Of a stretch of 64,000 nucleotides of DNA, positions 18,496 to 27,959 are shown one piece after another. Both the position numbers and the translations under genes were made by a program. The notes under the pieces were generated by a model. That model was not told the origin of the DNA and did no database searches. It saw only the letters and a program-made list of their open reading frames with translations. Each line of letters starts with the position of its first letter. Within the stretch, counting starts at the first letter, position 1. Source of the stretch: Sphingopyxis italica (GTDB taxonomy: Bacteria > Pseudomonadota > Alphaproteobacteria > Sphingomonadales > Sphingomonadaceae); NCBI RefSeq assembly GCF_011926545.1, contig NZ_JAATIT010000002.1, positions 558,001-622,000 of the forward strand. Direction: 5' to 3'.

Positions 18496-19827
18496 CTACA
18501 CCGAATTCCGCCTCTCGCTATAGCTTTGGCCAAAGCGCCAAAGCCGGTATAACGCCGCCCACGGCTGCAGGAGCGATCTGGACATCGCGACGAACAGCGG
18601 CCGTGTCTGCGACGAAAATACGAGCGCTCCATAGGTGGCGAAACCGTATGAAACGACCGTCGCCACCGCCGCCCCTTCCGCTCCGAAACGAGGAATGAGG
18701 AGGAGGCCGAGTGCGATATTGAGCACCGCCCCGATCGCCTGAATGACCACGTTGATCGCGCTGAGCCGCGTTATCACGATCCAGCGATTGAGTGCCGCCC
18801 GCAAAAACATGAAAGGAATGGCGAGCGAAAGGATCGACAGCAACCCGTAGACCCTGTCATATTCCTCACCAAAAACGATGCCGATGATCGGATCGGCAAC
18901 GAAAATGACGCCCAATATTCCCAAAAATCCAAGGATCACGAGCAGGTCGAACAAAAGCTGAAGGTGCTGGTCGAACTCCGCCGCCGAGCGATTATAGGAA
19001 TGAATCAGATAGGGGAAAACCGCAGTCGTGATCGCAATAGGCAGAATATATATCGTCTCGGACAACAGCGCGGCGACCGCATAATTGCCAAGAGCGTCGG
19101 GCGTCGACATCCATTGGAGCATGACCTGCCCGATCTTGAGGTAGATCGTCGTAAAGGCGGCGGCGAGAAAAAGAAGAGCCCCCTCCCCCATCAGGCGGCG
19201 GGCCTCTCGCCCCGAACTTTTCCATTTGAGGATCGGCAGCCCTCCCCTCCATCGGAAGAAGGCATATGTCGATGCGAACGCGATGGCGGCGCCGGCCGCA
19301 TTCGCCGCTGCGAACAACACCACGCCTCCCGCCATGGCGATCGCGCTCAATTTCAGCACCGCCATCACAGCCTTGCTGACGATCGAGGCCATCGACGGAT
19401 ACAGATTTTCCGACCGCGCCTGAAACCATGCGTTCAATGCGCCCGTGCTCGAAAAAAGGATCATAAGCGCCGCAAAGCCGAAAAGTGCGATCGCGGTCGG
19501 GTCCCCGGCATGCGCGAGACATGCGTAAAGCATCAACGCCGCGGCAGCGACGGCATAAGCGATCAATTTGAGATTGAAGACCGTGCCGAGGATCGTTTCA
19601 TTCTCTTCGGGTCGCAACTTGAACTCCCGCACCACCAGCCCATCCAGGCCAAGATGGCCGACGATCGCGAAAATGGAGGCGGTAGCGAACGCGTAGGAGA
19701 ATAAGCCGAACTGTTCGGGACCCAGATAACGCGCGACCAGCATGGTCACGACAAAGCTCAACGCCAGCGAAACGAAATTATCGAGCAATATCCAGGCGGT
19801 ATTTTTGGCTACGACCAGGCGGCTCAT
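18496..19827 (-). CDS. wzx: Wzx-type oligosaccharide flippase
   Basis: 443 residues with about 12-14 membrane segments of the MATE/MOP polysaccharide-transporter type. The N-terminus NTAWILLDNFVSLALSFVVTMLVARYLGPEQFGLFSYA is diagnostic in layout, with the YLGPEQFG phrase shared across Wzx/RfbX proteins. It would move the undecaprenyl-linked repeat unit to the periplasm. Its ATG overlaps the stop of the upstream glycosyltransferase gene (ATGA), so the two are coupled. Confidence 0.9.
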   Translation of the reverse strand: MSRLVVAKNTAWILLDNFVSLALSFVVTMLVARYLGPEQFGLFSYAFATASIFAIVGHLGLDGLVVREFKLRPEENETILGTVFNLKLIAYAVAAAALMLYACLAHAGDPTAIALFGFAALMILFSSTGALNAWFQARSENLYPSMASIVSKAVMAVLKLSAIAMAGGVVLFAAANAAGAAIAFASTYAFFRWRGGLPILKWKSSGREARRLMGEGALLFLAAAFTTIYLKIGQVMLQWMSTPDALGNYAVAALLSETIYILPIAITTAVFPYLIHSYNRSAAEFDQHLQLLFDLLVILGFLGILGVIFVADPIIGIVFGEEYDRVYGLLSILSLAIPFMFLRAALNRWIVITRLSAINVVIQAIGAVLNIALGLLLIPRFGAEGAAVATVVSYGFATYGALVFSSQTRPLFVAMSRSLLQPWAALYRLWRFGQSYSERRNSV

Positions 19828-21071
19828 GGGCGTACGGCCACTTTTTCGGCCGCGCCGTCTCCGCCCGCTGTCGCCAGCAGTCGGTGATAGACCGCGACCG
19901 TTCGCGCGACATTGGTCCGGGCCGCGAACCGCTCGCCCGCGAAACGAAAAGCGGCCTCCGAGAAGGCCTGACGCTCATCGGGGCGGCAGAGCATGTTGAC
20001 GGCGTCGATCAGCTCGTCCGGATCGAACGGGTCATAGGGGAGACCCGTCTCTCCCTCCACGATCAGCTCCTGCAGATTCGGCAATTTCGTGACGAGCGCC
20101 GGCTTTCCCATCGCGGCTCCTTCAAAGACGCTGCGGGCGCTGTGCGGGGTCGTGAAGGGTGCCACAATCACGTCGGCGGCGTCGATCAGACCGCGGACAT
20201 CGTGGGTGAAACCGATCGCATCGCACCGGCTCGACAGGTCGACCGCTTCCCGCACCTGTTGTTGATAGGTTCCGCCGTCGTCTTCAAAGCCCGCGATCGC
20301 AAATCTCGCGTGCTTGTCGATCCGGCCGTCGCCATTGCCGATGCTCCGTACCAACTCAAGCGCCCCGTTCGCGGCCGTTATCCGCGACAGCGACAAAAAC
20401 ACGACATCATCGTCGCCCCAACCGCGCGCCAGGCGCTCGGCTGCCCTTCGCGCCGGGTCGGGCCGAAATACGTCGGTATCGACGAAATTGAAGATCACGC
20501 TGCTGGCGGGGGACGGTTGACCGAGCGATCGAAGCCCTTCCGCGTCGATCGAAATGAAATGATCGACGCACTTGCGATTGAGGCGGGCGAGCCAGCGCCC
20601 CCATCTGTTCCGCAACAACGGCTCGCGCACATGGGCGATCACCGGTTTTCGAGCGCCCGACATCCGGGTTCCGATCGCCGCCCCCACCACGCTCGTCGAA
20701 TTGAGGTGCACGATGTCGGGGTTCAACCGCCTGACCAGCTTTCGCGCAAGCAGCGCGAGCGGGAAAAGTCCCGCCAGGCTGTAGATTTTTTCACGAAGCG
20801 TGCCGACGGGGACGACGGTGGAACCGTGAAAGGGACGAATATGCCGTTCCGCGATGACCGTCGCACCGGCTTTTTCCAGTAGAGCCCGCACCTCGTCGGC
20901 CCCGGGGCGATCCGGTATCGCGACGATCGGCTCGATTGCCTGCTTGTCCAGCCCGGCGACAAGCGCCGCCAGGCTACGCACCGCCCCGCCCGGGTCATGG
21001 GCGTGGTGAAAATAGAGCAACCTGATCCGCGGGGCCACCAAGGCCGACGGTTCGTCCGCGCTGCCGGCCAT
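19824..21071 (-). CDS. Family 4 glycosyltransferase
   Basis: About 415 residues from the Met at 21071. The frame is open to 21212, but that start would overlap the upstream methyltransferase gene by 47 bases and adds 47 residues without family character. The GT4 N-terminal phrase HHAHDPGGAVRSL, the region DIVHLNSTSVVG, and the donor domain with FLSLSRITAANGALELV, IGFTHDV, and DVIVAPFTTPHSARSVFEGAAMGKPAL (containing the second Glu of the E-x7-E-like region) are present. It adds one sugar of the repeat unit; donor unknown. Coupled to the flippase gene by an ATGA overlap. Confidence 0.85.
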   Translation of the reverse strand: MAGSADEPSALVAPRIRLLYFHHAHDPGGAVRSLAALVAGLDKQAIEPIVAIPDRPGADEVRALLEKAGATVIAERHIRPFHGSTVVPVGTLREKIYSLAGLFPLALLARKLVRRLNPDIVHLNSTSVVGAAIGTRMSGARKPVIAHVREPLLRNRWGRWLARLNRKCVDHFISIDAEGLRSLGQPSPASSVIFNFVDTDVFRPDPARRAAERLARGWGDDDVVFLSLSRITAANGALELVRSIGNGDGRIDKHARFAIAGFEDDGGTYQQQVREAVDLSSRCDAIGFTHDVRGLIDAADVIVAPFTTPHSARSVFEGAAMGKPALVTKLPNLQELIVEGETGLPYDPFDPDELIDAVNMLCRPDERQAFSEAAFRFAGERFAARTNVARTVAVYHRLLATAGGDGAAEKVAVRP

Positions 21072-21165
21072 GCCGTTCAAGCCCGTAGACCGCACAGGTG
21101 TCGACCTCCGGAGGGCATGGCCCGCCCGGACTCCATAAGGCCTGCTGTCGGATTCCCGTGCCGCA

Positions 21166-21918
21166 CTATCTTTTCCCGAAAACAAAGACCTTTTCGCCGC
21201 GGGCGAGGCCATAGGTCACGACGTCGCTTCCTTCCGCGGTGATTTCATGTTTGAGCTTCAGCCCGCCCCGCTCGATGCGGTCGCTGAAGTCGCGACCGTA
21301 ATATCGGACATGATCCCCTTGACCGAAATGCAGCCACCGCCCGGTTTCGTCGGTAATTTCGGGATTCTCGTAGCTCGTTTCCCACCCCTCGACGATCGGA
21401 ACCATTGCGACCAATATGCCGTCATCCGTCAATATTCGTGCGATTTCGGAGGAGGCTTTGAAATCATCCACATGTTCCAGAACATGATTGGCAATGATCA
21501 ACCGGAACTTTCCGTCCGGCAGATCCATCTCCTCGAGATTGATTTTCAGATCGGCCTTTTCGAACAGATCGGCGGTTTTGTAATTGCCGAACCGCGCGCG
21601 CAAAATGCGTTCGAGCTGCGGTTCCGCCGCGAAATGCAGCACCGGGTCCGTCGCCTCGTCGATGCCCTCGGTAATCACGCCGCGCGTCATCGCCAGGAAA
21701 AGGAGCCGATGCCGCTCCAGACTGCCGCAACGGGGACATAGCGCGTCGAGGCGCGGCGGCCGGCCAAAGCGGTCGAACCAGCCGTGGAAGTCGCAAACGG
21801 GGCATTGCCGCGGGGCGATCGGCTTCAGCGTGAGACGCCGCGCGAGATAGTTGGCCACCCACACTCGAACCCTCAAAGGAACCAGTGTCTTGCCTATATT
21901 TTTCACGCTAGCGTGCAT
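21166..21918 (-). CDS. SAM-dependent methyltransferase with zinc-ribbon-like N-terminus
   Basis: 250 residues. Residues 38-70 have CPVC and CPRC spaced about 26 residues apart, probably a zinc-binding knuckle. A type-11 methyltransferase core follows: VLHFAAEPQLE, TADLFEKADLKIN, FRLIIANHVLEHVDDF (motif with His-Val-Leu-Glu-His), then a C-terminal part. It ends KVFVFGKR. Such zinc-ribbon methyltransferases are found in many polysaccharide loci and may modify a sugar; no substrate visible. A 185-bp gap separates it from the upstream gene, and this gap may hold a promoter. Confidence 0.8.
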   Translation of the reverse strand: MHASVKNIGKTLVPLRVRVWVANYLARRLTLKPIAPRQCPVCDFHGWFDRFGRPPRLDALCPRCGSLERHRLLFLAMTRGVITEGIDEATDPVLHFAAEPQLERILRARFGNYKTADLFEKADLKINLEEMDLPDGKFRLIIANHVLEHVDDFKASSEIARILTDDGILVAMVPIVEGWETSYENPEITDETGRWLHFGQGDHVRYYGRDFSDRIERGGLKLKHEITAEGSDVVTYGLARGEKVFVFGKR

Positions 21919-22103
21919 TATATTGGTCCATCTTGCGGTTCCTCATTCCCGAAAATGCGATCTTTACCCACCGCTTGGCCAGCCCGTCGCCGTATCGCGA
22001 AACCCGATGATCCGGTCCGCGGCGAATGGTCGCCGGCGAACGGCAAGGGGATCGACGCCTGGCTCCAGAGAGCCGATTCCACGGGGCTTACCCCTTCCGA
22101 CGA

Positions 22104-23354
22104 TCAGGACGGCGTCCCGGCATCTTCGACGACATCGCCGCCCCCTTCCGCAGGAGCGAGCGACACGGCGTGAAAATACGCATCGACGCCCTGCGCATCG
22201 TCGGCGAGAGACACGAACAGCGACAGCCAATACCAGCTGCACACGCCGTCCGGGATTTCCACCGTGCGCGTCTGTTTACCCGTGACGATCGGAACGGCTT
22301 CGATCGGGATCGATTTCACCCCCTCTTCAGCGCACTCGATGCGGGCCGACAATGCACCTGCCGGCAACGGCATGTCACTGGCAAGCGACCAATGGAGCCG
22401 ATAACGCCCCGGGAGCAGGCGGACCAGCTGCCGGGCGGCGCTACCGCGTGCACCGCCGATGGCGGAGACCGACAGGGTTTTCGCGCCGGGATCGATCGTG
22501 CTCCCCAGGCTGCCCGTGGTCGCGAGCTGCCAATCGAACGGAGGCAAAAGCGGCGAGCGAGAAAAATCGCTATTCTGGACGAGGTTGCCGTTTTGCGCTG
22601 CGCGCGATCCACCCGTCAGCTCGGCGCTCAGGCGGCGCGCGGTTTCGAACTCCCCAATCGTGGCGAGCCCCACTGCGAGGGTTCGGTCATGCGAGGTGAC
22701 CTCGGTCTGGTTCCAAGGCGCATTCGCCAGGGCGATCCGCAGTTCGGCGGCGTTCATCAGGCTGGCGCGGCGCTGAACGACGGCTTCCCAATAATCTTCC
22801 GCCCAGTCCGGCTTGGGGCCGAGAACCGGAGCCAGTGCTTCCGCCGCTCCGGGCCGGGCGGTGCCGTCAGCCATCGCCCGGATGTAGGTCGGGCGCAGAT
22901 TGTTGTCGGTCAGCACCAGCCGCGATAACCACAGAAAAAATCCCGGATTATCCCCGCTGAGAGCTGCGGCCTTCAACTGTTCCATACTGACAAAGGAATT
23001 GCGCCGCGATAGCTGGCTGCCAAGGTCGAGCAACGTTTGGCGTCGCCGACCTTGCGTTTCGGGCTGCGCGGCGATCAGCAGGCTGAGCGCCACGGGATAT
23101 AATGGCTCGACCTGGAATGCCCTCAGCGCAAGCCCTTGTTCCATTTTGTTGGGACGGAGCTTCGGGTTCTCGCTCTGGCGCACGGCGAAGCTTGCCGCCG
23201 CCACATTCGCGCCCGCGGCCGCGGCCGAAGGCAGGCCGAGCGCGTAAGCGGCCCCGGGCGAGCTCGACCGGTTGGCGATCGAGAAGCTCGACAATCCAAC
23301 GAACAGCGCCAGCGCCAGCGCGATCGCCCAATAGGATATCCGAAAAATGCTCAC
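22104..23354 (-). CDS. Membrane-anchored periplasmic protein of unknown function in the EPS locus
   Basis: 416 residues. One N-terminal hydrophobic segment (about residues 8-27) would anchor or export it. The rest is predicted soluble: an alpha-helical part (about 60-220) rich in Ala/Leu with repeat-like helices, perhaps TPR-like, and a C-terminal beta part (about 250-400) with LVQNSDFSRSP and FDWQLATTGSLGS, as in carbohydrate-binding-like sandwich domains, and a Cys pair (IECAEEG, GVCSWYW). It lies 31 bp after wzc and in the same direction. I do not recognise a named family; a role in chain length or export with Wza/Wzc is a guess from position. Confidence 0.8.
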   Translation of the reverse strand: MSIFRISYWAIALALALFVGLSSFSIANRSSSPGAAYALGLPSAAAAGANVAAASFAVRQSENPKLRPNKMEQGLALRAFQVEPLYPVALSLLIAAQPETQGRRRQTLLDLGSQLSRRNSFVSMEQLKAAALSGDNPGFFLWLSRLVLTDNNLRPTYIRAMADGTARPGAAEALAPVLGPKPDWAEDYWEAVVQRRASLMNAAELRIALANAPWNQTEVTSHDRTLAVGLATIGEFETARRLSAELTGGSRAAQNGNLVQNSDFSRSPLLPPFDWQLATTGSLGSTIDPGAKTLSVSAIGGARGSAARQLVRLLPGRYRLHWSLASDMPLPAGALSARIECAEEGVKSIPIEAVPIVTGKQTRTVEIPDGVCSWYWLSLFVSLADDAQGVDAYFHAVSLAPAEGGGDVVEDAGTPS

Positions 23355-23384
23355 GGCTCTATCGCGCCCAGCTTTTCGCGACCA

Positions 23385-25571
23385 TCACGTCGCTTCCTTG
23401 TCGGATCCATAGACGTAGCCGTAACCATAGCCATAGCCATAGCCATAAACCTGGTTACGGGCGCCTACCTTGGTCACGATCGCACCGAACAAGCGCGCTC
23501 CGGACATCCGCAGACGCGTCAAGGCGGTCCCTATCTCGCGATTTCGCGTCGCGTTCGCTTCTATGGTGAAAACGACGCCCTCGACCCGGCGCGCGATCAG
23601 CGGCGCATCGGCGAGGCCCAGAAGGGGGGGTGAATCGACCAGGACATGATCGTAGCGGGCGAGAAGGGTCTCGATCAGCGTACCCATACGGTCGCCGCCC
23701 AAAAGCTCGGCCGCGTTCGGCGGCGTCTTGCCCGCCGTCACGATCGAGAAGCCAAAGGCGTCCAGGGGCGCGATCATACCGTCCAGATCGTCGTCACCCG
23801 CAAGATAATGGCTCAACCCCCGCTTGTTCGGGATATCGAGATAGCGATTGAGAGACGGGTTTCGCACGTCGGCGTCGACCAGGATGACGGACTTCCCCGT
23901 AGCCGCAAGGACGGTGGCAAGGCTGAGAGAGGAGTTGCTCTTACCCTCCTTCGGTCGCGACGAAGTCAGCATGATCGACCGCGGCGCGCCATGGTCGGTC
24001 AGGAAGGACAGGTTCGTCATCAACGAGAAATAAGCCTCATAAATCGCCGATTTCTTGTCGAGGATCGCATCCGCGACGTCTCGGTCGACAAGCTCCGGAA
24101 TCGCACCCAGCAGCGGCAGTTCAAAGCGGCTGACGACCTCCTGCGGATCACGGATCGAACTGTCCATCTTCTCGAGAAGGAACACGACGGCCGACGCCAG
24201 GCCAACGCCCAGCAGAAGCGCCAACGCCACGTTGAGCGGCAAGCTCGGGCTGGAAGGCCCTTTTGCCGGCTTTGCGCGGTCCACGATCGAGATGTTGTTC
24301 GGGCCGACGCCTGCAACCCCGATCTCCTTGGAACGCTGCAGCAATCCTTCATAGAGCTGGCGGTTGGAATCCACCTCGCGCTGAAGGATGGCCATTTGGA
24401 TCGATTCACGCTGTTGCGTGTTATATTTTTCCGTCAGCGCATCGAGTTCGCTCTGCAGCTCACGCTCACGCCGAACCGACGCCTCATACGCTTCGCGATT
24501 GTTTTGAGACGATCGCGCCGTTTCGGCGCTGAGGCTGCGATCGAGGTTCGCCAACTGCGCGCGCAACGAGATCACGGCAGGATAGTCTTCGCCAAACTGT
24601 GTCCGGAGCCGCGCCAATTCCGCTCCGATTTCCGCGCGGCGCTGCCTCAGCCCGCTGATGGTCGGCGCATTGATCTGGGCGCTGCCGGTAACCGTATTCC
24701 CCAATTCCGCCTCGGCAGCGATGCGCATCTCGCGCGCTCTGGCCAGTGCCGAGCTGACCTCGGCAAGATCGGACGCCACGAGCGTCCGGCTGCTTGTACG
24801 TCCGGTCGTGTCCGTCTCCGTTGTAATGGTGACGATGCCCTTGTTCGTGGCATAGTTGATCAATGCCCGTTCGGAGGTTTCCAGATTTTCCCGAAGCCGC
24901 GCCAGGCGGCCTTCAAGATACTGGCGCGCGTCCGACGTCGCCGCAAATCTGCGGTCGATCGTCGATTGGACGAACTGCGTCACCCAAAGGTTCGTCAATT
25001 TCGCCGAAAGCTGGGGCGAAGGGGTGGAGAAGCTGACGTCCACGAGGCTGGAATTGCGGACCGGTGTCACGCTCAGGCTGTTGAGAAGAATTTGGGCCGC
25101 CCCGTTCGTCAGATCCCGCCGCTCGGCGCTGGTCATGCCGGCTTCGGGATTTTCCAGACCAAATGCAGCGGCAAATTCCTTATTCGCCGTCAGATTGCCG
25201 GCGCGCACCACCCGTTCCGCCAGCGATTCGGATTCCAGCAGCGAATATTGCGTGTTGTAGAAGGCCACCTCGTTGATGAGCACGCGGTCGCGCTGCCCTT
25301 CGACATTGGTGGCGATCGGAGAATCCGTCAGAATTTCGATGCGCGCGGTCGAGGAAAATTGCGGCGTTGCCAGAAATGTCGCAAGCAGCCCCAGCAGCAA
25401 AGCGCCGGTGATGATGCCGATCACCCAATTCCGGTGATTGGCAGCGGCAAGCAGCACATGCTCGACTGCCGTGATACCCGAAGAATAACCCCGTTCCGAT
25501 GCCGTGTCATAATGAGAGGACATCGGATCGACTGGCGGGTTAGCCTGGCGACCGTTGATCAGTTCGTTCAT
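23385..25571 (-). CDS. wzc: Wzc-type polysaccharide co-polymerase with tyrosine autokinase domain
   Basis: 728 residues. A Wzz domain with a first membrane segment (about residues 35-55) is followed by a long periplasmic coiled-coil region with heptad-like Ala/Leu/Arg/Glu (about 200-430), a second membrane segment (about 450-470), and a cytoplasmic BY-kinase domain: Walker A in RPKEGKSNSSLS, Walker A' in ILVDADVRNP, Walker B in HVLVDSPPLLG. The protein ends in a run of Tyr-Gly repeats (six tyrosines in the last 20 residues, positions 23403-23455), the autophosphorylation cluster. It regulates chain length and export with Wza. A 17-bp gap to wza. The GKS of the P-loop is followed by Asn rather than the more usual Thr. 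Confidence 0.93.
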   Translation of the reverse strand: MNELINGRQANPPVDPMSSHYDTASERGYSSGITAVEHVLLAAANHRNWVIGIITGALLLGLLATFLATPQFSSTARIEILTDSPIATNVEGQRDRVLINEVAFYNTQYSLLESESLAERVVRAGNLTANKEFAAAFGLENPEAGMTSAERRDLTNGAAQILLNSLSVTPVRNSSLVDVSFSTPSPQLSAKLTNLWVTQFVQSTIDRRFAATSDARQYLEGRLARLRENLETSERALINYATNKGIVTITTETDTTGRTSSRTLVASDLAEVSSALARAREMRIAAEAELGNTVTGSAQINAPTISGLRQRRAEIGAELARLRTQFGEDYPAVISLRAQLANLDRSLSAETARSSQNNREAYEASVRRERELQSELDALTEKYNTQQRESIQMAILQREVDSNRQLYEGLLQRSKEIGVAGVGPNNISIVDRAKPAKGPSSPSLPLNVALALLLGVGLASAVVFLLEKMDSSIRDPQEVVSRFELPLLGAIPELVDRDVADAILDKKSAIYEAYFSLMTNLSFLTDHGAPRSIMLTSSRPKEGKSNSSLSLATVLAATGKSVILVDADVRNPSLNRYLDIPNKRGLSHYLAGDDDLDGMIAPLDAFGFSIVTAGKTPPNAAELLGGDRMGTLIETLLARYDHVLVDSPPLLGLADAPLIARRVEGVVFTIEANATRNREIGTALTRLRMSGARLFGAIVTKVGARNQVYGYGYGYGYGYVYGSDKEAT

Positions 25572-25588
25572 ATAGAGCCAGTTCCCGC

Positions 25589-26326
25589 TTAAAATTCTCT
25601 GAAAAGCAAGATGACCGGCGAAAGCAAGGCCGGTGCCGTCTGCAGCACATCCTTGAACATCCGCCGCTGCGGCGAGTCCCCGACGATCACGACATCGTTC
25701 GGGAAAATTTCCGGATCGGGATAATTGCCGCGCTGAATCGCTTCCAGATTATAAATCGCCACATATTGCTTTGAGCCAACGTCACGGAAGACCACGACAT
25801 CTTCAAGCTTGGCAAACTCGGTAATACCGCCCGCCTGCGCCACCGCGCGCATCAGCGTCAACCGCCCGACAACGGGGTAGGAGCCGGAACGCTTGACCTC
25901 GCCATCGACCGTTACCGACATCGATTGCAACGCCAGCGGATTGTTCGACGCCTTGAAATTCACCGTCACTTGCGGGTCGCGGACGTACCTTCCGGCCAGC
26001 TTGTCGCGAATTTCTCCCGCCACGATGTCGGGGGTCTTGCCGGCCGCGGCGATGGTCCCGACAAGCGGGAAGGAGAAATTCCCTTTCCCGTCGGTCAAAA
26101 TGTCGCGCTGCATATCCTGCACGCCGAACACCTCGACCCGCAGTTCCGTAAAGGGCCCGATATAGGCGAGACGCGTCGACCGGACCACGTCCGGCGCTTC
26201 CGGCTCCGGCAATTCGGAGAGAAGCTGAACCGGACTGCCGGGCGCGCTGGCGACCGGCGGGCCGTCCTTGGCGCACGCCGCAAGCGTTGCCGCAACTAGC
26301 ATCAAACTGTATCGAAATCTGATCAT
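25589..26326 (-). CDS. wza: Wza-like polysaccharide export lipoprotein
   Basis: 245 residues. It has a lipoprotein signal with lipobox LAAC (Cys18). The polysaccharide export domain (about 50-140) has YIGPFTELRVEVFGVQDM, KGNFSFPLVGTI and RYVRDPQVTVNF; an SLBB-type domain (about 145-215) has VDGEVKRSGSYPV and AVAQAGGITEFA. It ends with a hydrophobic, aromatic tail (LLSPVILLFREF). It would form the outer-membrane export channel, but is shorter than E. coli Wza, as in GumB. Coupled in order with wzc. Confidence 0.92.
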   Translation of the reverse strand: MIRFRYSLMLVAATLAACAKDGPPVASAPGSPVQLLSELPEPEAPDVVRSTRLAYIGPFTELRVEVFGVQDMQRDILTDGKGNFSFPLVGTIAAAGKTPDIVAGEIRDKLAGRYVRDPQVTVNFKASNNPLALQSMSVTVDGEVKRSGSYPVVGRLTLMRAVAQAGGITEFAKLEDVVVFRDVGSKQYVAIYNLEAIQRGNYPDPEIFPNDVVIVGDSPQRRMFKDVLQTAPALLSPVILLFREF

Positions 26327-26396
26327 GGGAAAGCCGGTCGATCCTGCGTTCTTCGGGAAGGCGGGCTATAGAAGCGCGAGTTGCCTGCTCGCAAGC

Positions 26397-27818
26397 CTAT
26401 TCGGGCCCAGTCCTGCTCGCCGCCGGTGGGCAGCATAGTAGAACCGTCATCAAAATGGCAAAAACCTGAAGCGACGGCACGCGCAGAGGATAGTCGACAA
26501 AGCTCGCCATCATCAACACGCCCAGAATGATCGCCACCGGAAGGCGAAGGTCGCCGCGATATCCCTTGACCAGATTCCGCGCGCCTTGCGCCATTATCCG
26601 TCGCACAAGCCAGAACAGGCCGGCCAGGGTCAACAGCGCGAAGGGCAAACCTCCGGTGATGATCAGTTCCGCCCAATCATTATGCGCGTGGTTGAAATAG
26701 CTCGGCTGGAGCAGCGCGTCGGGTTCGAATATCCGGTACACATCGGGAAAGGATCCGAAACCGCTACCGAGTAGCCAGAATTTTCCGATCATGGTCTCGA
26801 TCGTCGGCCAGGCCAGAATGCGCATATCATCGGCCACCGCTTCACCGGCCAGGCGCGTGACCGAAGTCACCCGGTTCGACAAGGTGAGCACCACCGCCAC
26901 ACTCAGGGCCAACAGAACGGGCGGCAGCGCCAATACAAGCCGGCGCCCCGACAGGAATCGATGCCGGGGTTCTTCCGCTCGCGGATGGCCGCCCTTGGCG
27001 AGCCAGGCCGTCAAAACGATCGCGTAACTGACGACGAATGTAATGACGGTCGCGACGAGCCCCGCGCGGGAACCGATCAACACCGTACAAATCGTCAGGA
27101 AAATGATGGCCGTCAACAGCCCTGCGCGGATCGCGGCGCGCTTGCGCTTGCGCATAAGTTCGTCCCGCAGAAGCATCGCCGCAACCAGCGTAACGCAGGA
27201 CAGGAAAATCGCATGGTGATTACGATTGGAGAAAAGGCCCACCATCGCGCCATCATTGGTTATCCGGTAAAGATATGCCGGACTGCCGCTGCCGCCCAAA
27301 ACCTGCAAAAATCCGAGCAGGGCGCTCGCGCATCCCAGCAAGACGATCGCGAACATGACGCGCGGATAGTCATCTGCGCCGAGACGCGCGGCAACCAGAA
27401 GACCGGCGAACAGGACGGTCATCCCCAGCAAGGCATTCCACGTCTGGCCAGGAGTCAGGCTCAATGGCCGCCACAACTCGGACTGCCCCAGCAATGCGTC
27501 GATCTGGGCGGTGAATTCACGGCCGGGAAGAGCATGCCACGTCGAAGGGGGTAGCGGGATCAACTGGACCGCCATCCATGCCGTAAGCAGGACCAAGAGC
27601 GCCATCGGCACGCGAATTCGCCGCCAGTCCGCGGGCTCAAGCTTCAGCAGCGCCCATGCGGCGATCACCACGGAAAAACCGCGCAACAGCGGCAAGGAAG
27701 AAACATCGCTGCGCGATCCGCCCCCCATAAGGAAGACCAGCACGAGGAAAATAACGGGCATCCAAACAGCGACATTCTGTCGAACCTCGGATAATTTTTT
27801 AGCGATAGAAAGGTTCAC
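26397..27818 (-). CDS. O-antigen ligase/polymerase-type membrane protein (Wzy_C family)
   Basis: 473 residues with about 11-12 membrane segments. The central part has GLFSNRNHHAIFL (His-Ala phrase) and a large periplasmic loop with DMRILAWPTIETM and LGSGFGSFPDVYR, ending with NHAHNDWAELIITGGLPFALL, the signature region of WaaL/Wzy_C proteins. This is nearer to O-antigen ligases than the protein encoded at 15338-16630, so it may polymerise, or transfer polymer to another acceptor. It is first after the phosphatase in the run and 70 bp before wza. Confidence 0.85.
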   Translation of the reverse strand: MNLSIAKKLSEVRQNVAVWMPVIFLVLVFLMGGGSRSDVSSLPLLRGFSVVIAAWALLKLEPADWRRIRVPMALLVLLTAWMAVQLIPLPPSTWHALPGREFTAQIDALLGQSELWRPLSLTPGQTWNALLGMTVLFAGLLVAARLGADDYPRVMFAIVLLGCASALLGFLQVLGGSGSPAYLYRITNDGAMVGLFSNRNHHAIFLSCVTLVAAMLLRDELMRKRKRAAIRAGLLTAIIFLTICTVLIGSRAGLVATVITFVVSYAIVLTAWLAKGGHPRAEEPRHRFLSGRRLVLALPPVLLALSVAVVLTLSNRVTSVTRLAGEAVADDMRILAWPTIETMIGKFWLLGSGFGSFPDVYRIFEPDALLQPSYFNHAHNDWAELIITGGLPFALLTLAGLFWLVRRIMAQGARNLVKGYRGDLRLPVAIILGVLMMASFVDYPLRVPSLQVFAILMTVLLCCPPAASRTGPE

Positions 27819-27959
27819 AATTATTCATCTCATCCTGGGCTTCATCGCCCTTGCGAAGCTTGGGCGACCCGTTGGTCCATTGCCGTGCATAGGAGTAGAA
27901 AAGCAACAGCCGAAACGAAGCAACGCCATCCGCTTCACGTTTCGACGATCGGATCGCGC

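Noticed and set aside
21919..22103. Possible continuation of the 416-residue protein gene by a frameshift into the gap before the methyltransferase gene
   Set aside because: The other frames after the stop at 22104 give short, motif-free peptides with stops; the protein ends in a natural-looking tail.
23646..25592. A 648-codon plus-strand frame across wzc
   Set aside because: Antisense shadow of wzc; composition is that of mirrored codons.
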